Assembly: GCA_002709295.1 (NCBI GenBank)
Contig: PAQL01000015.1
Coordinates: 103,016 to 167,015 of the forward strand
DNA: 64,000 nt
Reading direction: 5' to 3'
Source of the DNA: Phycisphaerae bacterium
Lineage (GTDB): Bacteria > Planctomycetota > Phycisphaerae > Phycisphaerales > SM1A02
Part shown: positions 9,804-18,083 of the stretch, in pieces
Layout of the letters: every line of letters begins with the position of its first letter
Numbering within the stretch: the stretch's first letter is position 1
Translations under genes and position numbers: made by a program
Notes under the pieces: generated by a model
Seen by the model: only the letters and a program-made list of their open reading frames with translations
What the model was told of the DNA's origin: nothing
The model's database searches: none

Positions 9804-12401
9804 TCACCGAGTCCAGAGCGTCCGAGCGAAGAGCTCGTGGATCCGACGGTATTCGTCGATCCACGAGCTCGTCTCCTTGAATCCGTGCCCCTCGACCGGA
9901 TACGCCGCGACCTCCCAGTCGATCCTGCCGAGCTCGATGAGCCGCTGGGCGAGCCGGACGGTGTCGGAGTAGGGGACGTTGGCATCGACCATGCCGTGGC
10001 AGATCAGGAGCTCGTCCTCGAGGCCTTGGGCGTGTTCGATGGGGGAGCTGCGTCGATAGGCCATCGGATCGTCCTGCGGTGTGTTCAGGATGTTGGCGGT
10101 GTACCCGTCGTTGTAGAACGACCAGTCGGTGACCGGCCGCAGGGCGGCACCGGCCTTGAAGACTCCCGGTCGGGTGAAGAGGCCCATCAGGGTGGTGAAG
10201 CCGCCGTAGCTTCCACCGTAGATCCCGATCCGTCCGGGGTCCACGTCGTGATGCTCGGCGAGCCAGGCGATGCCGTCCTCGTAGTCGTCGAGTTCGCTGG
10301 GGCCCATGTCGCGGGCGATGGCGGTCCGCCAGTCCCGTCCGTAGCCCGAGCTCGCCCGGTAGTCCAGGTCGAGAACCACGAAGCCTTCCCCGGCGAGTAT
10401 GTCGTGGAAGAACCCCTCCCGGAAGTACCGGCTCCATCCGGCGTGGGCGTTCTGCAGGTATCCCGCGCCGTGCACGAAGAGCACTGCGGGGCGTCGCCCG
10501 TCCGCAAGCGTCGGAGCGTCCGGTGGCGGCAGATGCAGTCGTCCCCGGATGTCGCGCCCATGACGGCCCGGCACGTCGATGAGCGTCGCGGGTTCCCAGT
10601 CGAGTCCGGAGAAGGCCTCGGAAGCCGAATCGGTCAGACGACGAGGGGCGGCCGGCCTCTCGCCCTCGGCGGGAAGTTCGACGACGAAGAGCTCCGCGGG
10701 GAGATCAAGAAACGACTCGGTGAAGGCGACCGCCGTGCCGTCCGGTGAGACCGTGAACCGTTCGACCATCCCTTCGCCGCCCGCGACCGTCTCGCTCCCG
10801 CCCGTCGAGGGATCCAGTCGTTCCAGCCGCCAGATGCTGGGGTCGTCGCGATTGGATCTGAACAGCAGCGTGCCGTCGATCGGGTGCTCCTCCACGCCTC
10901 GAACCTCGAAGGGACCGCCGACCAGGGCGCGGGTACCGTCATCCGGTGTCCAGCCCATGAGATCCGACCATCCCGATGCCTCGCTGAGGAACCACATCAT
11001 CGAACCGTCGCGAGTCCAGTCCATCTCGTTGAAGCTCCAGTTGATCCATCCGGGATCGAACAGGTGCTCGACGATGGTGATCGGCGAAACGGATTCCTCG
11101 TCGGGTGTCTCCTTTTCCGCATCGGTGACGATCGATTCCGGATCGATCATCGCGATCCACCGATCCTTGTTGTCATGGCTGCGGATCATCACGGCGGCAC
11201 GGGTGCCGTCGGGATGCCATGCCACCCGGACGATGGAGACCGGACGGGGATCGGCCATCTCCGCCTCGGTCGTCGTTTCCGGATTCGAATCCGAGGCGGA
11301 CTCGGCCAGTCGGGTCACGATCTCAAGGGGTGACGACCCGGTGGCGTCGGCTTCGCCGTCGGCGGGGTCCGTCTCCGAAGCCACCGCCACTCCGTCCGAA
11401 TCCTCCTCCTCCATGGTCTCGAGCCAGATCCGGTTCTCCTCCCGGACCGATGCCAGTCGATCGGTGTGTCGTTCCGGAAGATCGTCGAGCACCACGTCGT
11501 GGGCCTCGCCGGTCTCCAGGTCAACCAGGACGAGGCGTTCCGGTCGTCGATCCCGGGTGCCGACCTTGGGCCGAAGGGCGCTGCTGGTCACGTAGCCGTC
11601 GTCGGTCACCCAGATCGCCATGTCGTCTCGCCGGGCATCGGGTTCGTTCCTCGGCGTGACCTCGAGCAGCATCCAGCGGGCATCGGGGGAGAGGTGTCGC
11701 CCCGACTCCCGTTCACTCGAGGGAAGGTGCACCGGCCCGAGGACGACGTGACGCTTCGCCTCGCGGGTCTCCTCGCCACGGAGCCTTGCCGCTTCACGCC
11801 GTGCGGCGTCATCGCTCAGCACGGTGAAGAGACGTCGTTGATCCGCCGCGAGTCCCTCCGGCTCCTCGGGCGGTTCCGGTGGTTCTCCGAACCGCACGAT
11901 GACGGGTTCGACCTCGATCCCGGTGTCCAGGTCCCGGATGATCGTGTTTCCGTCGCGTTCGAACACGATGCGCCCGTCCGCGAGCCATCGGGGCGAGGAT
12001 TCGCGATCCGTGGTCCGGGTCAGCTGGGTCGTCGTCCCCTTCGTGTCGACGATGACGAGATCGCCGTCGCGGGTGGTCGCCATCAGGGAGCGGTCACGGT
12101 TCCATCGCCCGTCCGGGATCACGGTCACTCGTTCCTCGAGGGGAAGCACCCGCAGATCGCCGGTGGCCGGGTCGACCTCGACGGTCTCCACTTCTTCGGT
12201 GTCTCCGACCGGACGATCGAAGAGGAGGCGTCCATCCGCGGTCCACCGCGGGTTCCGGGGAAAGGCCCCGAGCCAGGCGGGGTCGGCCATCGCGGTCGGG
12301 AGGTCGAGACGGTCGGCTTCCCCTCCGTCGGCGGGGGGCATGGCCGGGCCGTTGAAACCGAGGACCAGGGGGATCAAGAGGAGTGGCGCGGGGCTGGGCA
12401 T
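9804..12401 (-). CDS. Prolyl-oligopeptidase-family serine peptidase (S9, DPP-IV/acylaminoacyl type)
   Basis: This 865-residue serine exopeptidase or oligopeptidase is probably exported (hydrophobic leader at about 1-20). The N-terminal two thirds form a beta-propeller with WD40/TolB-like blades. A long acidic low-complexity insert sits at about 330-390 (EEEDSDG and TEAEMAD regions). The C-terminal alpha/beta hydrolase domain carries the triad: nucleophile Ser731 in YGGSYGGF, Asp806 in MVDANVP and His839 in EGHGF. These fit the S9 order. Substrates are probably short peptides. It ends 6 bases from the convergent subtilase stop, and a large hairpin lies in its last 40 bases of shared 3' sequence. 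It appears to be a single-gene unit. Confidence 0.92.
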   Translation of the reverse strand: MPSPAPLLLIPLVLGFNGPAMPPADGGEADRLDLPTAMADPAWLGAFPRNPRWTADGRLLFDRPVGDTEEVETVEVDPATGDLRVLPLEERVTVIPDGRWNRDRSLMATTRDGDLVIVDTKGTTTQLTRTTDRESSPRWLADGRIVFERDGNTIIRDLDTGIEVEPVIVRFGEPPEPPEEPEGLAADQRRLFTVLSDDAARREAARLRGEETREAKRHVVLGPVHLPSSERESGRHLSPDARWMLLEVTPRNEPDARRDDMAIWVTDDGYVTSSALRPKVGTRDRRPERLVLVDLETGEAHDVVLDDLPERHTDRLASVREENRIWLETMEEEDSDGVAVASETDPADGEADATGSSPLEIVTRLAESASDSNPETTTEAEMADPRPVSIVRVAWHPDGTRAAVMIRSHDNKDRWIAMIDPESIVTDAEKETPDEESVSPITIVEHLFDPGWINWSFNEMDWTRDGSMMWFLSEASGWSDLMGWTPDDGTRALVGGPFEVRGVEEHPIDGTLLFRSNRDDPSIWRLERLDPSTGGSETVAGGEGMVERFTVSPDGTAVAFTESFLDLPAELFVVELPAEGERPAAPRRLTDSASEAFSGLDWEPATLIDVPGRHGRDIRGRLHLPPPDAPTLADGRRPAVLFVHGAGYLQNAHAGWSRYFREGFFHDILAGEGFVVLDLDYRASSGYGRDWRTAIARDMGPSELDDYEDGIAWLAEHHDVDPGRIGIYGGSYGGFTTLMGLFTRPGVFKAGAALRPVTDWSFYNDGYTANILNTPQDDPMAYRRSSPIEHAQGLEDELLICHGMVDANVPYSDTVRLAQRLIELGRIDWEVAAYPVEGHGFKETSSWIDEYRRIHELFARTLWTR
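9831..9870. terminator. Long hairpin inside the 3' end of the opposing peptidase gene
   Basis: A near-perfect stem of 17 pairs with one bulged C (9843) joins 9831-9848 to 9854-9870, with loop GTATT. It begins 33 bases after the subtilase stop codon, so it is well placed to terminate that transcript. It lies wholly inside the coding sequence of the convergent S9 peptidase gene. No long T-run follows, so a rho-independent role is only suggested. Confidence 0.45.
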
Positions 12402-12493
12402 GGATGAGGTGGCTTTCCGTGACGGAGGGGGGGAGGTCGACGATCGGTGGCCCTAGGGTATGCCGGGGGGGTGTCCGGTTCCGGGCGTTCCGG

Positions 12494-13462
12494 TCACCGG
12501 AGGATGTCGAGGGCCTCGCGGGTCGGGATCGCCATCCACCCTGGTGAGAGCATGCGGGCCGCGAAGCGATGCTCCCGGGATCCCGGTTCCAGTTCCGGAC
12601 GACCCGCCAGTCCGCTCACCAGTCCGGCGTAGGCCAGGAGCACGCTCCTGGCGAGCCGAGCGGGCGTGGTGCGGGTCTCGGGCCGGCGCTCGCAGATCTC
12701 GAGCAGCGAATCGATCGTGTGGTCCGGTCCCGACTCCAGGGTCAGTCGGACCACGTCGTCGACGGGATCCCCGATCGAGGCGGTCTGCCAGTCGAGGACC
12801 CGCGGCCCGGACTCGGAGAAGACGACGTTGTCCAGGTGGAGGTCGCCGTGGATCAGTCTCGACGGGAGATCATCCGGCACCGAGGCGATCGTCTCGAAGC
12901 GGTCGCCGATCGTCTCCGCGAGGTGATCGTGTTGCGCTGCGAGCTGCGGGAAGCGCTCCCTCATCCGGCGGCTGCGGCGGATGAACCGGGTCGCTCGGCG
13001 ATGGTGGGGACGGCAGGTGGTGGTGCCCCGTCCCCAGTCCGGCAGCTTCAGCGGTTCGAGATCCGGATCCCCGGCCCTGATCCTCCAGGCGATGGCCATG
13101 CGATCGAGGATCGAATCGATTCGATCCTTCTCCTCGCCCCGAAGGGAATCTCCCGGGGTCCCCTCGACGGCCTCGAGGACGATGATGCAGCGATGGGATC
13201 GTTCGTCGGTCTCGCCCGCGATCAGTCGTGGCGCCAGCCCGCGGAGTCGGTCGCCGATCGCGCGGAGGACATGGAGTTCCCGGGTCGCTCTCTCGTGAAG
13301 ATCCGCCCGATCCGCGACCTTGGCCACCATCCTCCGGTCACCGGCGATCACATCGTGGACTCGACAGGTCGAGCCCGGATGCCCGATTCGTTCCCGGATC
13401 GAACCCACCGGTCCGATGTCCGCGTGATCGAGCACCGCCGCGATCCCGGACGCATCGCTCAT
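12494..13462 (-). CDS. Aminoglycoside phosphotransferase-like kinase (APH/choline kinase fold)
   Basis: This 322-residue ATP-dependent small-molecule kinase has an unknown substrate. It has the APH signature: the catalytic loop LIHGDLHLDNVVF (about residue 212) and the metal-binding segment VLDWQTASIGDP (about 232), with the N-lobe Lys near MVAKVADRA. Members phosphorylate choline, homoserine, fructosamine, macrolides or aminoglycosides, and the sequence does not separate these. The start ATG overlaps the stop of the upstream DUF819 gene (ATGA, 13459-13462), so the two are probably co-translated. Antibiotic resistance should not be assumed. Confidence 0.85.
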   Translation of the reverse strand: MSDASGIAAVLDHADIGPVGSIRERIGHPGSTCRVHDVIAGDRRMVAKVADRADLHERATRELHVLRAIGDRLRGLAPRLIAGETDERSHRCIIVLEAVEGTPGDSLRGEEKDRIDSILDRMAIAWRIRAGDPDLEPLKLPDWGRGTTTCRPHHRRATRFIRRSRRMRERFPQLAAQHDHLAETIGDRFETIASVPDDLPSRLIHGDLHLDNVVFSESGPRVLDWQTASIGDPVDDVVRLTLESGPDHTIDSLLEICERRPETRTTPARLARSVLLAYAGLVSGLAGRPELEPGSREHRFAARMLSPGWMAIPTREALDILR

Positions 13463-14736
13463 CCGCCGCTCGCGATCCGCATCAGCTGGGCGGCGAGCCA
13501 GGCTCCGTAGGTTCCCAGGGCGTAGCCGACCACCGCAAGGAGCACGCCCACCGGAGCGAGTCGGGGATCGAACGCCGCCGCGACCACGGGGGCGCTCGCG
13601 GCGCCGCCGATGTTGGCCTGGCTGCCCACCGCGGCGAAGAAGATCGGGGCTCGCAGAAGGACCGTCGCGGTCAGCACGAAGACCGCCTGGATGGAGATCC
13701 AGACCAGTCCGACCACGAAGATGCCGGGTCGCTCGCCGATCGCCATGAGATCCATCTTGAGTCCGATGGTGGCGACCAGCAGGTAGAGGAACACGGTGGC
13801 GATCCGACTGGCGCCGGTGGATTCAAGGCTTCGGACCCTTCGAGAGAACGACAGGGCCACGCCGATGGTGGTGGCGATCACCACCAGCCAGAAGAAGGGG
13901 CTGGTGAGGCTGAACCTGGACGCCCACGGCGCGGTCTCGGCGAACCGACCCGCCAGCCATCCTCCGAGGAGCGAGGCGATGCCGGTGGCCAGGAAGCCGA
14001 TCGCGCAGATCGTCATCAGGTCGCTGGTCAGGGCGGGACGTGGAGGTGCCTGCCGTTCGACCCTGGCGAGCCGGTCATTGAGGGCGTCGAGCTGTCGGCG
14101 GTCGGCCTTGATCAGACGATCGATCATGAGGTTCGACCCCGCCATCCACAGCAGCACGCCCATCCAGAGATTGGCGACGATGACGTCCACCGCGACCATC
14201 GCCGAGAACAGATCGTCGCTGGGCCCGAAGACCTCCTTCATGGCGGCCTGGTTGGCGCCTCCGCCGATCCAGCTGCCTGCCACGGTCGAGAGTCCTCGCC
14301 AGACTGCATCTGCATCGGCGCCGCCGACGGTCTCGGGGGAGATGGTTCCGACGATGAGGACGGCGAGCGGTGCGCCGATGATCACGCCGGCGGTCGAGGC
14401 CAGGAAGACACCGAGCATCTTGGGGCCGAGCCGGAGGATGCCCGGCAGGTCCGCGGTCATGGTCAACATGACCAGGCAGGCGGGAAGCAGGTACCGGCTC
14501 GCGACGTGGTAGAGGCGTCCCCGGTCGTCACCCACCAGTTCCGTGGTGGCCAGCAGCCCCGGGACGAAGTAGCACAGAAGCAGGGCCGGGACCACGCGGT
14601 AGAAGCCGCGCATCGTGGGATGCTCGGAACTCTTGAAGATGACCGCAAGGATCACCAGCAGGATGCCCAGCACCATGGCTGGGTTCGTGATCAGTGCCTC
14701 GGAGGGGCCGGCGTCGGCGGCGAGGAGGATAGCCAT
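13459..14736 (-). CDS. DUF819 family integral membrane protein
   Basis: This 425-residue protein has about ten hydrophobic segments and is probably an inner-membrane transporter of unknown substrate. It resembles the YjcL/DUF819 family, marked by the SWIGGGANQAAM segment (about residue 163) and a second conserved Gly/Ala/Asn segment SQANIGGAASAP (about 373). These look like two inverted halves, as in bile-acid/anion transporter folds. The central cytosolic loop (about 215-255) is Arg-rich. Together with the overlapping phosphotransferase gene, the context hints at uptake followed by phosphorylation of a small metabolite, which is inference only. Confidence 0.8.
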   Translation of the reverse strand: MAILLAADAGPSEALITNPAMVLGILLVILAVIFKSSEHPTMRGFYRVVPALLLCYFVPGLLATTELVGDDRGRLYHVASRYLLPACLVMLTMTADLPGILRLGPKMLGVFLASTAGVIIGAPLAVLIVGTISPETVGGADADAVWRGLSTVAGSWIGGGANQAAMKEVFGPSDDLFSAMVAVDVIVANLWMGVLLWMAGSNLMIDRLIKADRRQLDALNDRLARVERQAPPRPALTSDLMTICAIGFLATGIASLLGGWLAGRFAETAPWASRFSLTSPFFWLVVIATTIGVALSFSRRVRSLESTGASRIATVFLYLLVATIGLKMDLMAIGERPGIFVVGLVWISIQAVFVLTATVLLRAPIFFAAVGSQANIGGAASAPVVAAAFDPRLAPVGVLLAVVGYALGTYGAWLAAQLMRIASGG

Positions 14737-14768
14737 GCGGAGATGCTACCGGCCCCGCGGGATCCGAT

Positions 14769-17700
14769 TCAGCAGGGGCCCCACATGACGAGGAACACCC
14801 CGAAGTCCTGCCCGTCGACCAGGCCGTCGCCGTTGAGGTCGGCGCTGGCGTTGGACTGGTTCCACGCGAGGAGGAACTGGCCGAGGTCGGAGCCGCTCAC
14901 GATGCCGTCCCCGTCGTAGTCGGCGGGACAGATCGGTTCGCACTCGTCCGGGCGACCGTCGAGGTCGCCATCCTGCGAGATTCCGGCGGCGATGTCGCAC
15001 TCGTCGAGCTGGAGGTTCTCGTTGCAGTCGTACAGCGGAGGATCGCCTTCGAGGCCGGCCCGCATGATCCATTCGCCCGCCACTCCCAGTCCACCCAGGC
15101 TGTAGGAGGCGGTGATGTCGCCGAGGGAACCACCACGTCCCATGAAGGAGCGACCCTCGAAGACGATGGTGTCCGCCACGGTGGGCAGGAGGGGTTCGAC
15201 CATGGCCACATGGGCGGCGACGAAGAAGGAGGTGCCGGTCGGTCCGATCTCGATGGGATCGAAGTCGAATCTGGTCAGGACCGGAGCGCCCTGTCCGGGC
15301 TGGTTGGGTCCGGCCGGTTCCAGAGTGATGGTGCGCAGGGGGATCATGTCGTCCGGCGAGCGGTCCTGGTTCGGATCCGCCATCAGGCCGATCTCCACGA
15401 CGCCGCCGAGGCCCAGATCGCCGACCGCGACCTCGATGTGGTCGATCATGCCGCCACCGGGGCCGACGTCGTACTGAACCGCCCACCAGGTGTCGCCCCC
15501 GCCACCGAAGCCGTAGTTGTCGGAGACGTAACCGGTGTCGATCCGGTAGCCCGGGTGTCCTCCCATCTGGCAGTCGTCGATCACTCCGTCGAGATTGCAG
15601 TCCTCGGCGGTTCCTTCCGCGATCTCGCAGGAGTCGAGGATCCCGTTGCCGTCGCAGTCGAGGATGGCGGGCTCGCAGGCGTCGGGGGCGCCGTTGCCGT
15701 CGCAGTCGGTGAGACCGTTGAAGGCGTTCTGGCAGTCGTCGGGGATGCCGTCCCCGTTGCAGTCGACGGACTGTCCGCAGCCGGTGTCCCAGATCGATCC
15801 GCAGTCGCCGGCACAGGTCAGTTCGCAGGCGTCGACCACGCCGTCTCCGTCGCAGTCCTCGCAGGCATCGGCGATGCCGTTCCCGTCCAGGTCGAGGAGG
15901 TCGCCGTCGAGGATCTGGCAGATGTCCGGCACACCGTCGTTGTCGCAGTCGCCGGTGGACGTCTCGTAGTCGAATCGCAGGATCCAGTTGCTCCACCAGA
16001 CGCCGGGCCCCAGACTGTCGAGTCGATTGAACTCGATCACGCCCTCGCCATCGAGATCATCCGGGTCGAGGGGCAGTTCGGATCCGATGATCCAGCTTCC
16101 CCCCGCATAGGCGGTCGTCGCGTCGAGAGCGGCGGGGAAGTCCTCCTCGGTCACGCCCGCCATCATCGCGCCGATGAAGTACGAGCCGCCCGACGGACCG
16201 AGGTCGATCGGTGGCAGCAGGACCCTGTCCCGCACGCCTGCCTCGTTCGAGACCACCTGGGTGTAGACCCGGTGCACGAGTTCTGCGTCCCGGGGATCCC
16301 CGTCGCCGTCGGGGTCGCGCCACAGGCAGACGCGTGCGGGCCTTCCCACGGCCGCGAAGACGAAGTCGACCTCGATCGCCACCGCCCTGGCATGGGATTC
16401 CCGGATCTGGACGTGCTGGAGCCAGGCCATGTAGGTGCCCGCGGCGCGGACGCCGTATTCCGGCACGCCGTCATCGACCATGTAGGTCTCCACATCTCCC
16501 ACCTGGCAGTCGTCGAGGATCCCGTCTCCCTGGCAGTCGGCAGCGCCGTCGGCGAGTTCGCAGTCGTCCGGCACGCCGTCGGCGTTGCAGTCGTTCGCCT
16601 CGAGTTCGCACCAGTCGAACACGCCGTCTCCGTCACAGTCCACGGCGTCGGCCTCGCACACGTCGAGTCTTCCGTTGGCGTTGCAGTCCAGTGAGGGATC
16701 CTGTGCAAGCTGGCAGCCGTCGGACTGGCCGTCGAGGTCGCAGTCGATGTACGGCCGCATGCTCGAGCCGGGCAGGATCTCGCGGTCGCCGAAGGGAGGC
16801 TTCCACTCGAGGACGCACAGTGCCCCGCCGTAGTTGTCGAACCACTCCAGCGTGAAGCTGTGTCGGCCCGCGGTCAGGAACACGCCGGTGGCGACCTCCT
16901 CCGGGCTGTGGTCCCGCCAGTCGTCGATCAGCATCTCGCCGTCGATGCTCAGTCGGATGCCGTCGTCCGAATTGATCCAGAAGGAGTAGAACCCGGTGTA
17001 GGGCGCATCGAGTTCCCCCATCCAGCGGGCGGCGAAGTTGCTGAAGCCGGCGCCCACCCAGGGTTCTCCATCGCCGATGTCGAGGTTGACCTCCTGCTCG
17101 ATGCGGGACCGGATAGGGGTCGCGAGATCCGAGAAGGTGTAGTACGTCACGAGGAAGCCGGAGGCGTCCGGCGACTCGCATGCATCGTCAAGAAGATTCC
17201 CGTTGCAGTCCGTCTTGGGATTCTCGATCGCGCCGCAGGTGTCGATCACTCCATCGTCGTTGCAGTCCTGCCAGGGGTTGAGCAGGATCTCGACGGCGTC
17301 CGGTCGTCCGTTGCCGTCGCAGTCGACGGACTGGCATTCGTCCGGGACCCCGTCCCCATCGAGGTCGAGGCTTTCGCCGTCGAGGATGTCGATGTCGTCG
17401 GGATAGAAGTTGGAGTTGCAGTCGACGTCGCCGACCTCCACGATCGAATGCAGCTGGATCTCCCCGTCGATGGCCTGGTCGCCGTCGGCATCCTTCCAAC
17501 GGCCGTTGGGGGACATGTAGGCATGATTGCGACGGGGGCTGTCGGTCGGGAAGCCGTTTTCCCAAGAGGTGAACAGCCTGCTCTCCCCGGTGGCCCATCG
17601 CCAGTCGCCCTCGGTCGTCCCGTCGGAGAGTCCGATCCAGCAGTAGCGAGGGATGTCGTTCCAGCTGGAGAGCGCCTCGCGGACCGAGACCAGCTCCTGG

Positions 17701-17900
17701 TTCGACTCGAAGGACACGAGTCTGCCGCCGAGAGCGGCAGCGGCCTCGTCCGCCTCGGAGACGTTCGAGGGAGAGAGCAGGTAGTACTGATGAACGCTGC
17801 CGGGAATCGTGACCGGACCCGCGATGATCTCGGGTTGAGCGGCGTGAGCGCCCGAGCAGGCCAGAACGGCAAGGGTCACGGTCGTCACGATCTTCAGCAT
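14769..17900 (-). CDS. Giant exported C-type-lectin/PA14/Ca-repeat protein with GC-type dockerin
   Basis: This 1043-residue surface or secreted protein is probably for carbohydrate binding. ATG at 17900 is chosen because a signal peptide follows at once (MLKIVTTVTLAVLACSGAHA); the frame stays open to 18089, but that extra part looks noncoding. Domains: C-type-lectin-like at about 30-145 (CWIGLSDGTTEGDWRW and the NGRWKDADGD segments); repeats of the DCDGNGxPDxCE kind; PA14 at about 250-390 (SFWINSDDGIRLSIDG); more Asp/Cys repeats; two copies of an undescribed domain of about 150 residues (about 460-615 and 780-950, core DPDGDGDPRDAELV); and a C-terminal GC dockerin (about 985-1043). No catalytic site was seen. 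The gene is transcribed alone. Confidence 0.88.
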   Translation of the reverse strand: MLKIVTTVTLAVLACSGAHAAQPEIIAGPVTIPGSVHQYYLLSPSNVSEADEAAAALGGRLVSFESNQELVSVREALSSWNDIPRYCWIGLSDGTTEGDWRWATGESRLFTSWENGFPTDSPRRNHAYMSPNGRWKDADGDQAIDGEIQLHSIVEVGDVDCNSNFYPDDIDILDGESLDLDGDGVPDECQSVDCDGNGRPDAVEILLNPWQDCNDDGVIDTCGAIENPKTDCNGNLLDDACESPDASGFLVTYYTFSDLATPIRSRIEQEVNLDIGDGEPWVGAGFSNFAARWMGELDAPYTGFYSFWINSDDGIRLSIDGEMLIDDWRDHSPEEVATGVFLTAGRHSFTLEWFDNYGGALCVLEWKPPFGDREILPGSSMRPYIDCDLDGQSDGCQLAQDPSLDCNANGRLDVCEADAVDCDGDGVFDWCELEANDCNADGVPDDCELADGAADCQGDGILDDCQVGDVETYMVDDGVPEYGVRAAGTYMAWLQHVQIRESHARAVAIEVDFVFAAVGRPARVCLWRDPDGDGDPRDAELVHRVYTQVVSNEAGVRDRVLLPPIDLGPSGGSYFIGAMMAGVTEEDFPAALDATTAYAGGSWIIGSELPLDPDDLDGEGVIEFNRLDSLGPGVWWSNWILRFDYETSTGDCDNDGVPDICQILDGDLLDLDGNGIADACEDCDGDGVVDACELTCAGDCGSIWDTGCGQSVDCNGDGIPDDCQNAFNGLTDCDGNGAPDACEPAILDCDGNGILDSCEIAEGTAEDCNLDGVIDDCQMGGHPGYRIDTGYVSDNYGFGGGGDTWWAVQYDVGPGGGMIDHIEVAVGDLGLGGVVEIGLMADPNQDRSPDDMIPLRTITLEPAGPNQPGQGAPVLTRFDFDPIEIGPTGTSFFVAAHVAMVEPLLPTVADTIVFEGRSFMGRGGSLGDITASYSLGGLGVAGEWIMRAGLEGDPPLYDCNENLQLDECDIAAGISQDGDLDGRPDECEPICPADYDGDGIVSGSDLGQFLLAWNQSNASADLNGDGLVDGQDFGVFLVMWGPC

Positions 17901-18083
17901 GATGAAGGTCTCGAGGGGGGGCGAACTGGCGTGGAGGGCATTTCCGGAAAACGCCATCGTAGCCTGGGGTCTCCCGAGGTTGAAAGATAAAGGGGATGAG
18001 ATCCCGGTACGAGTCGAAATCCGCGGTTGTGAGGAGGGAATCCGCCGGTGATCCATAAACGAAGGTTTGTATATTGACTCGTC
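17901..18083. other. Divergent promoter region
   Basis: These 183 bases separate the start codons of the minus-strand lectin/PA14 gene and the plus-strand gene at 18084. The DNA is AT-richer than its surroundings (18050-18080) and contains TATATT at 18070-18075, 8 bases before the ATG at 18084. If that is the -10 box of the plus-strand gene, its transcript would be nearly leaderless. No convincing -35 was found. Confidence 0.35.

Noticed and set aside
12494..13462. Aminoglycoside resistance gene
   Set aside because: Only the broad APH fold is visible. The coupling to a DUF819 membrane protein suggests metabolism, and nothing points to resistance.
14769..17900. Thrombospondin type-3 repeats implying a eukaryote-derived protein
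   Set aside because: The DCDGNGxPDxCE repeats are common in planctomycete exported proteins. Codon use matches the neighbours, and no transfer is needed.
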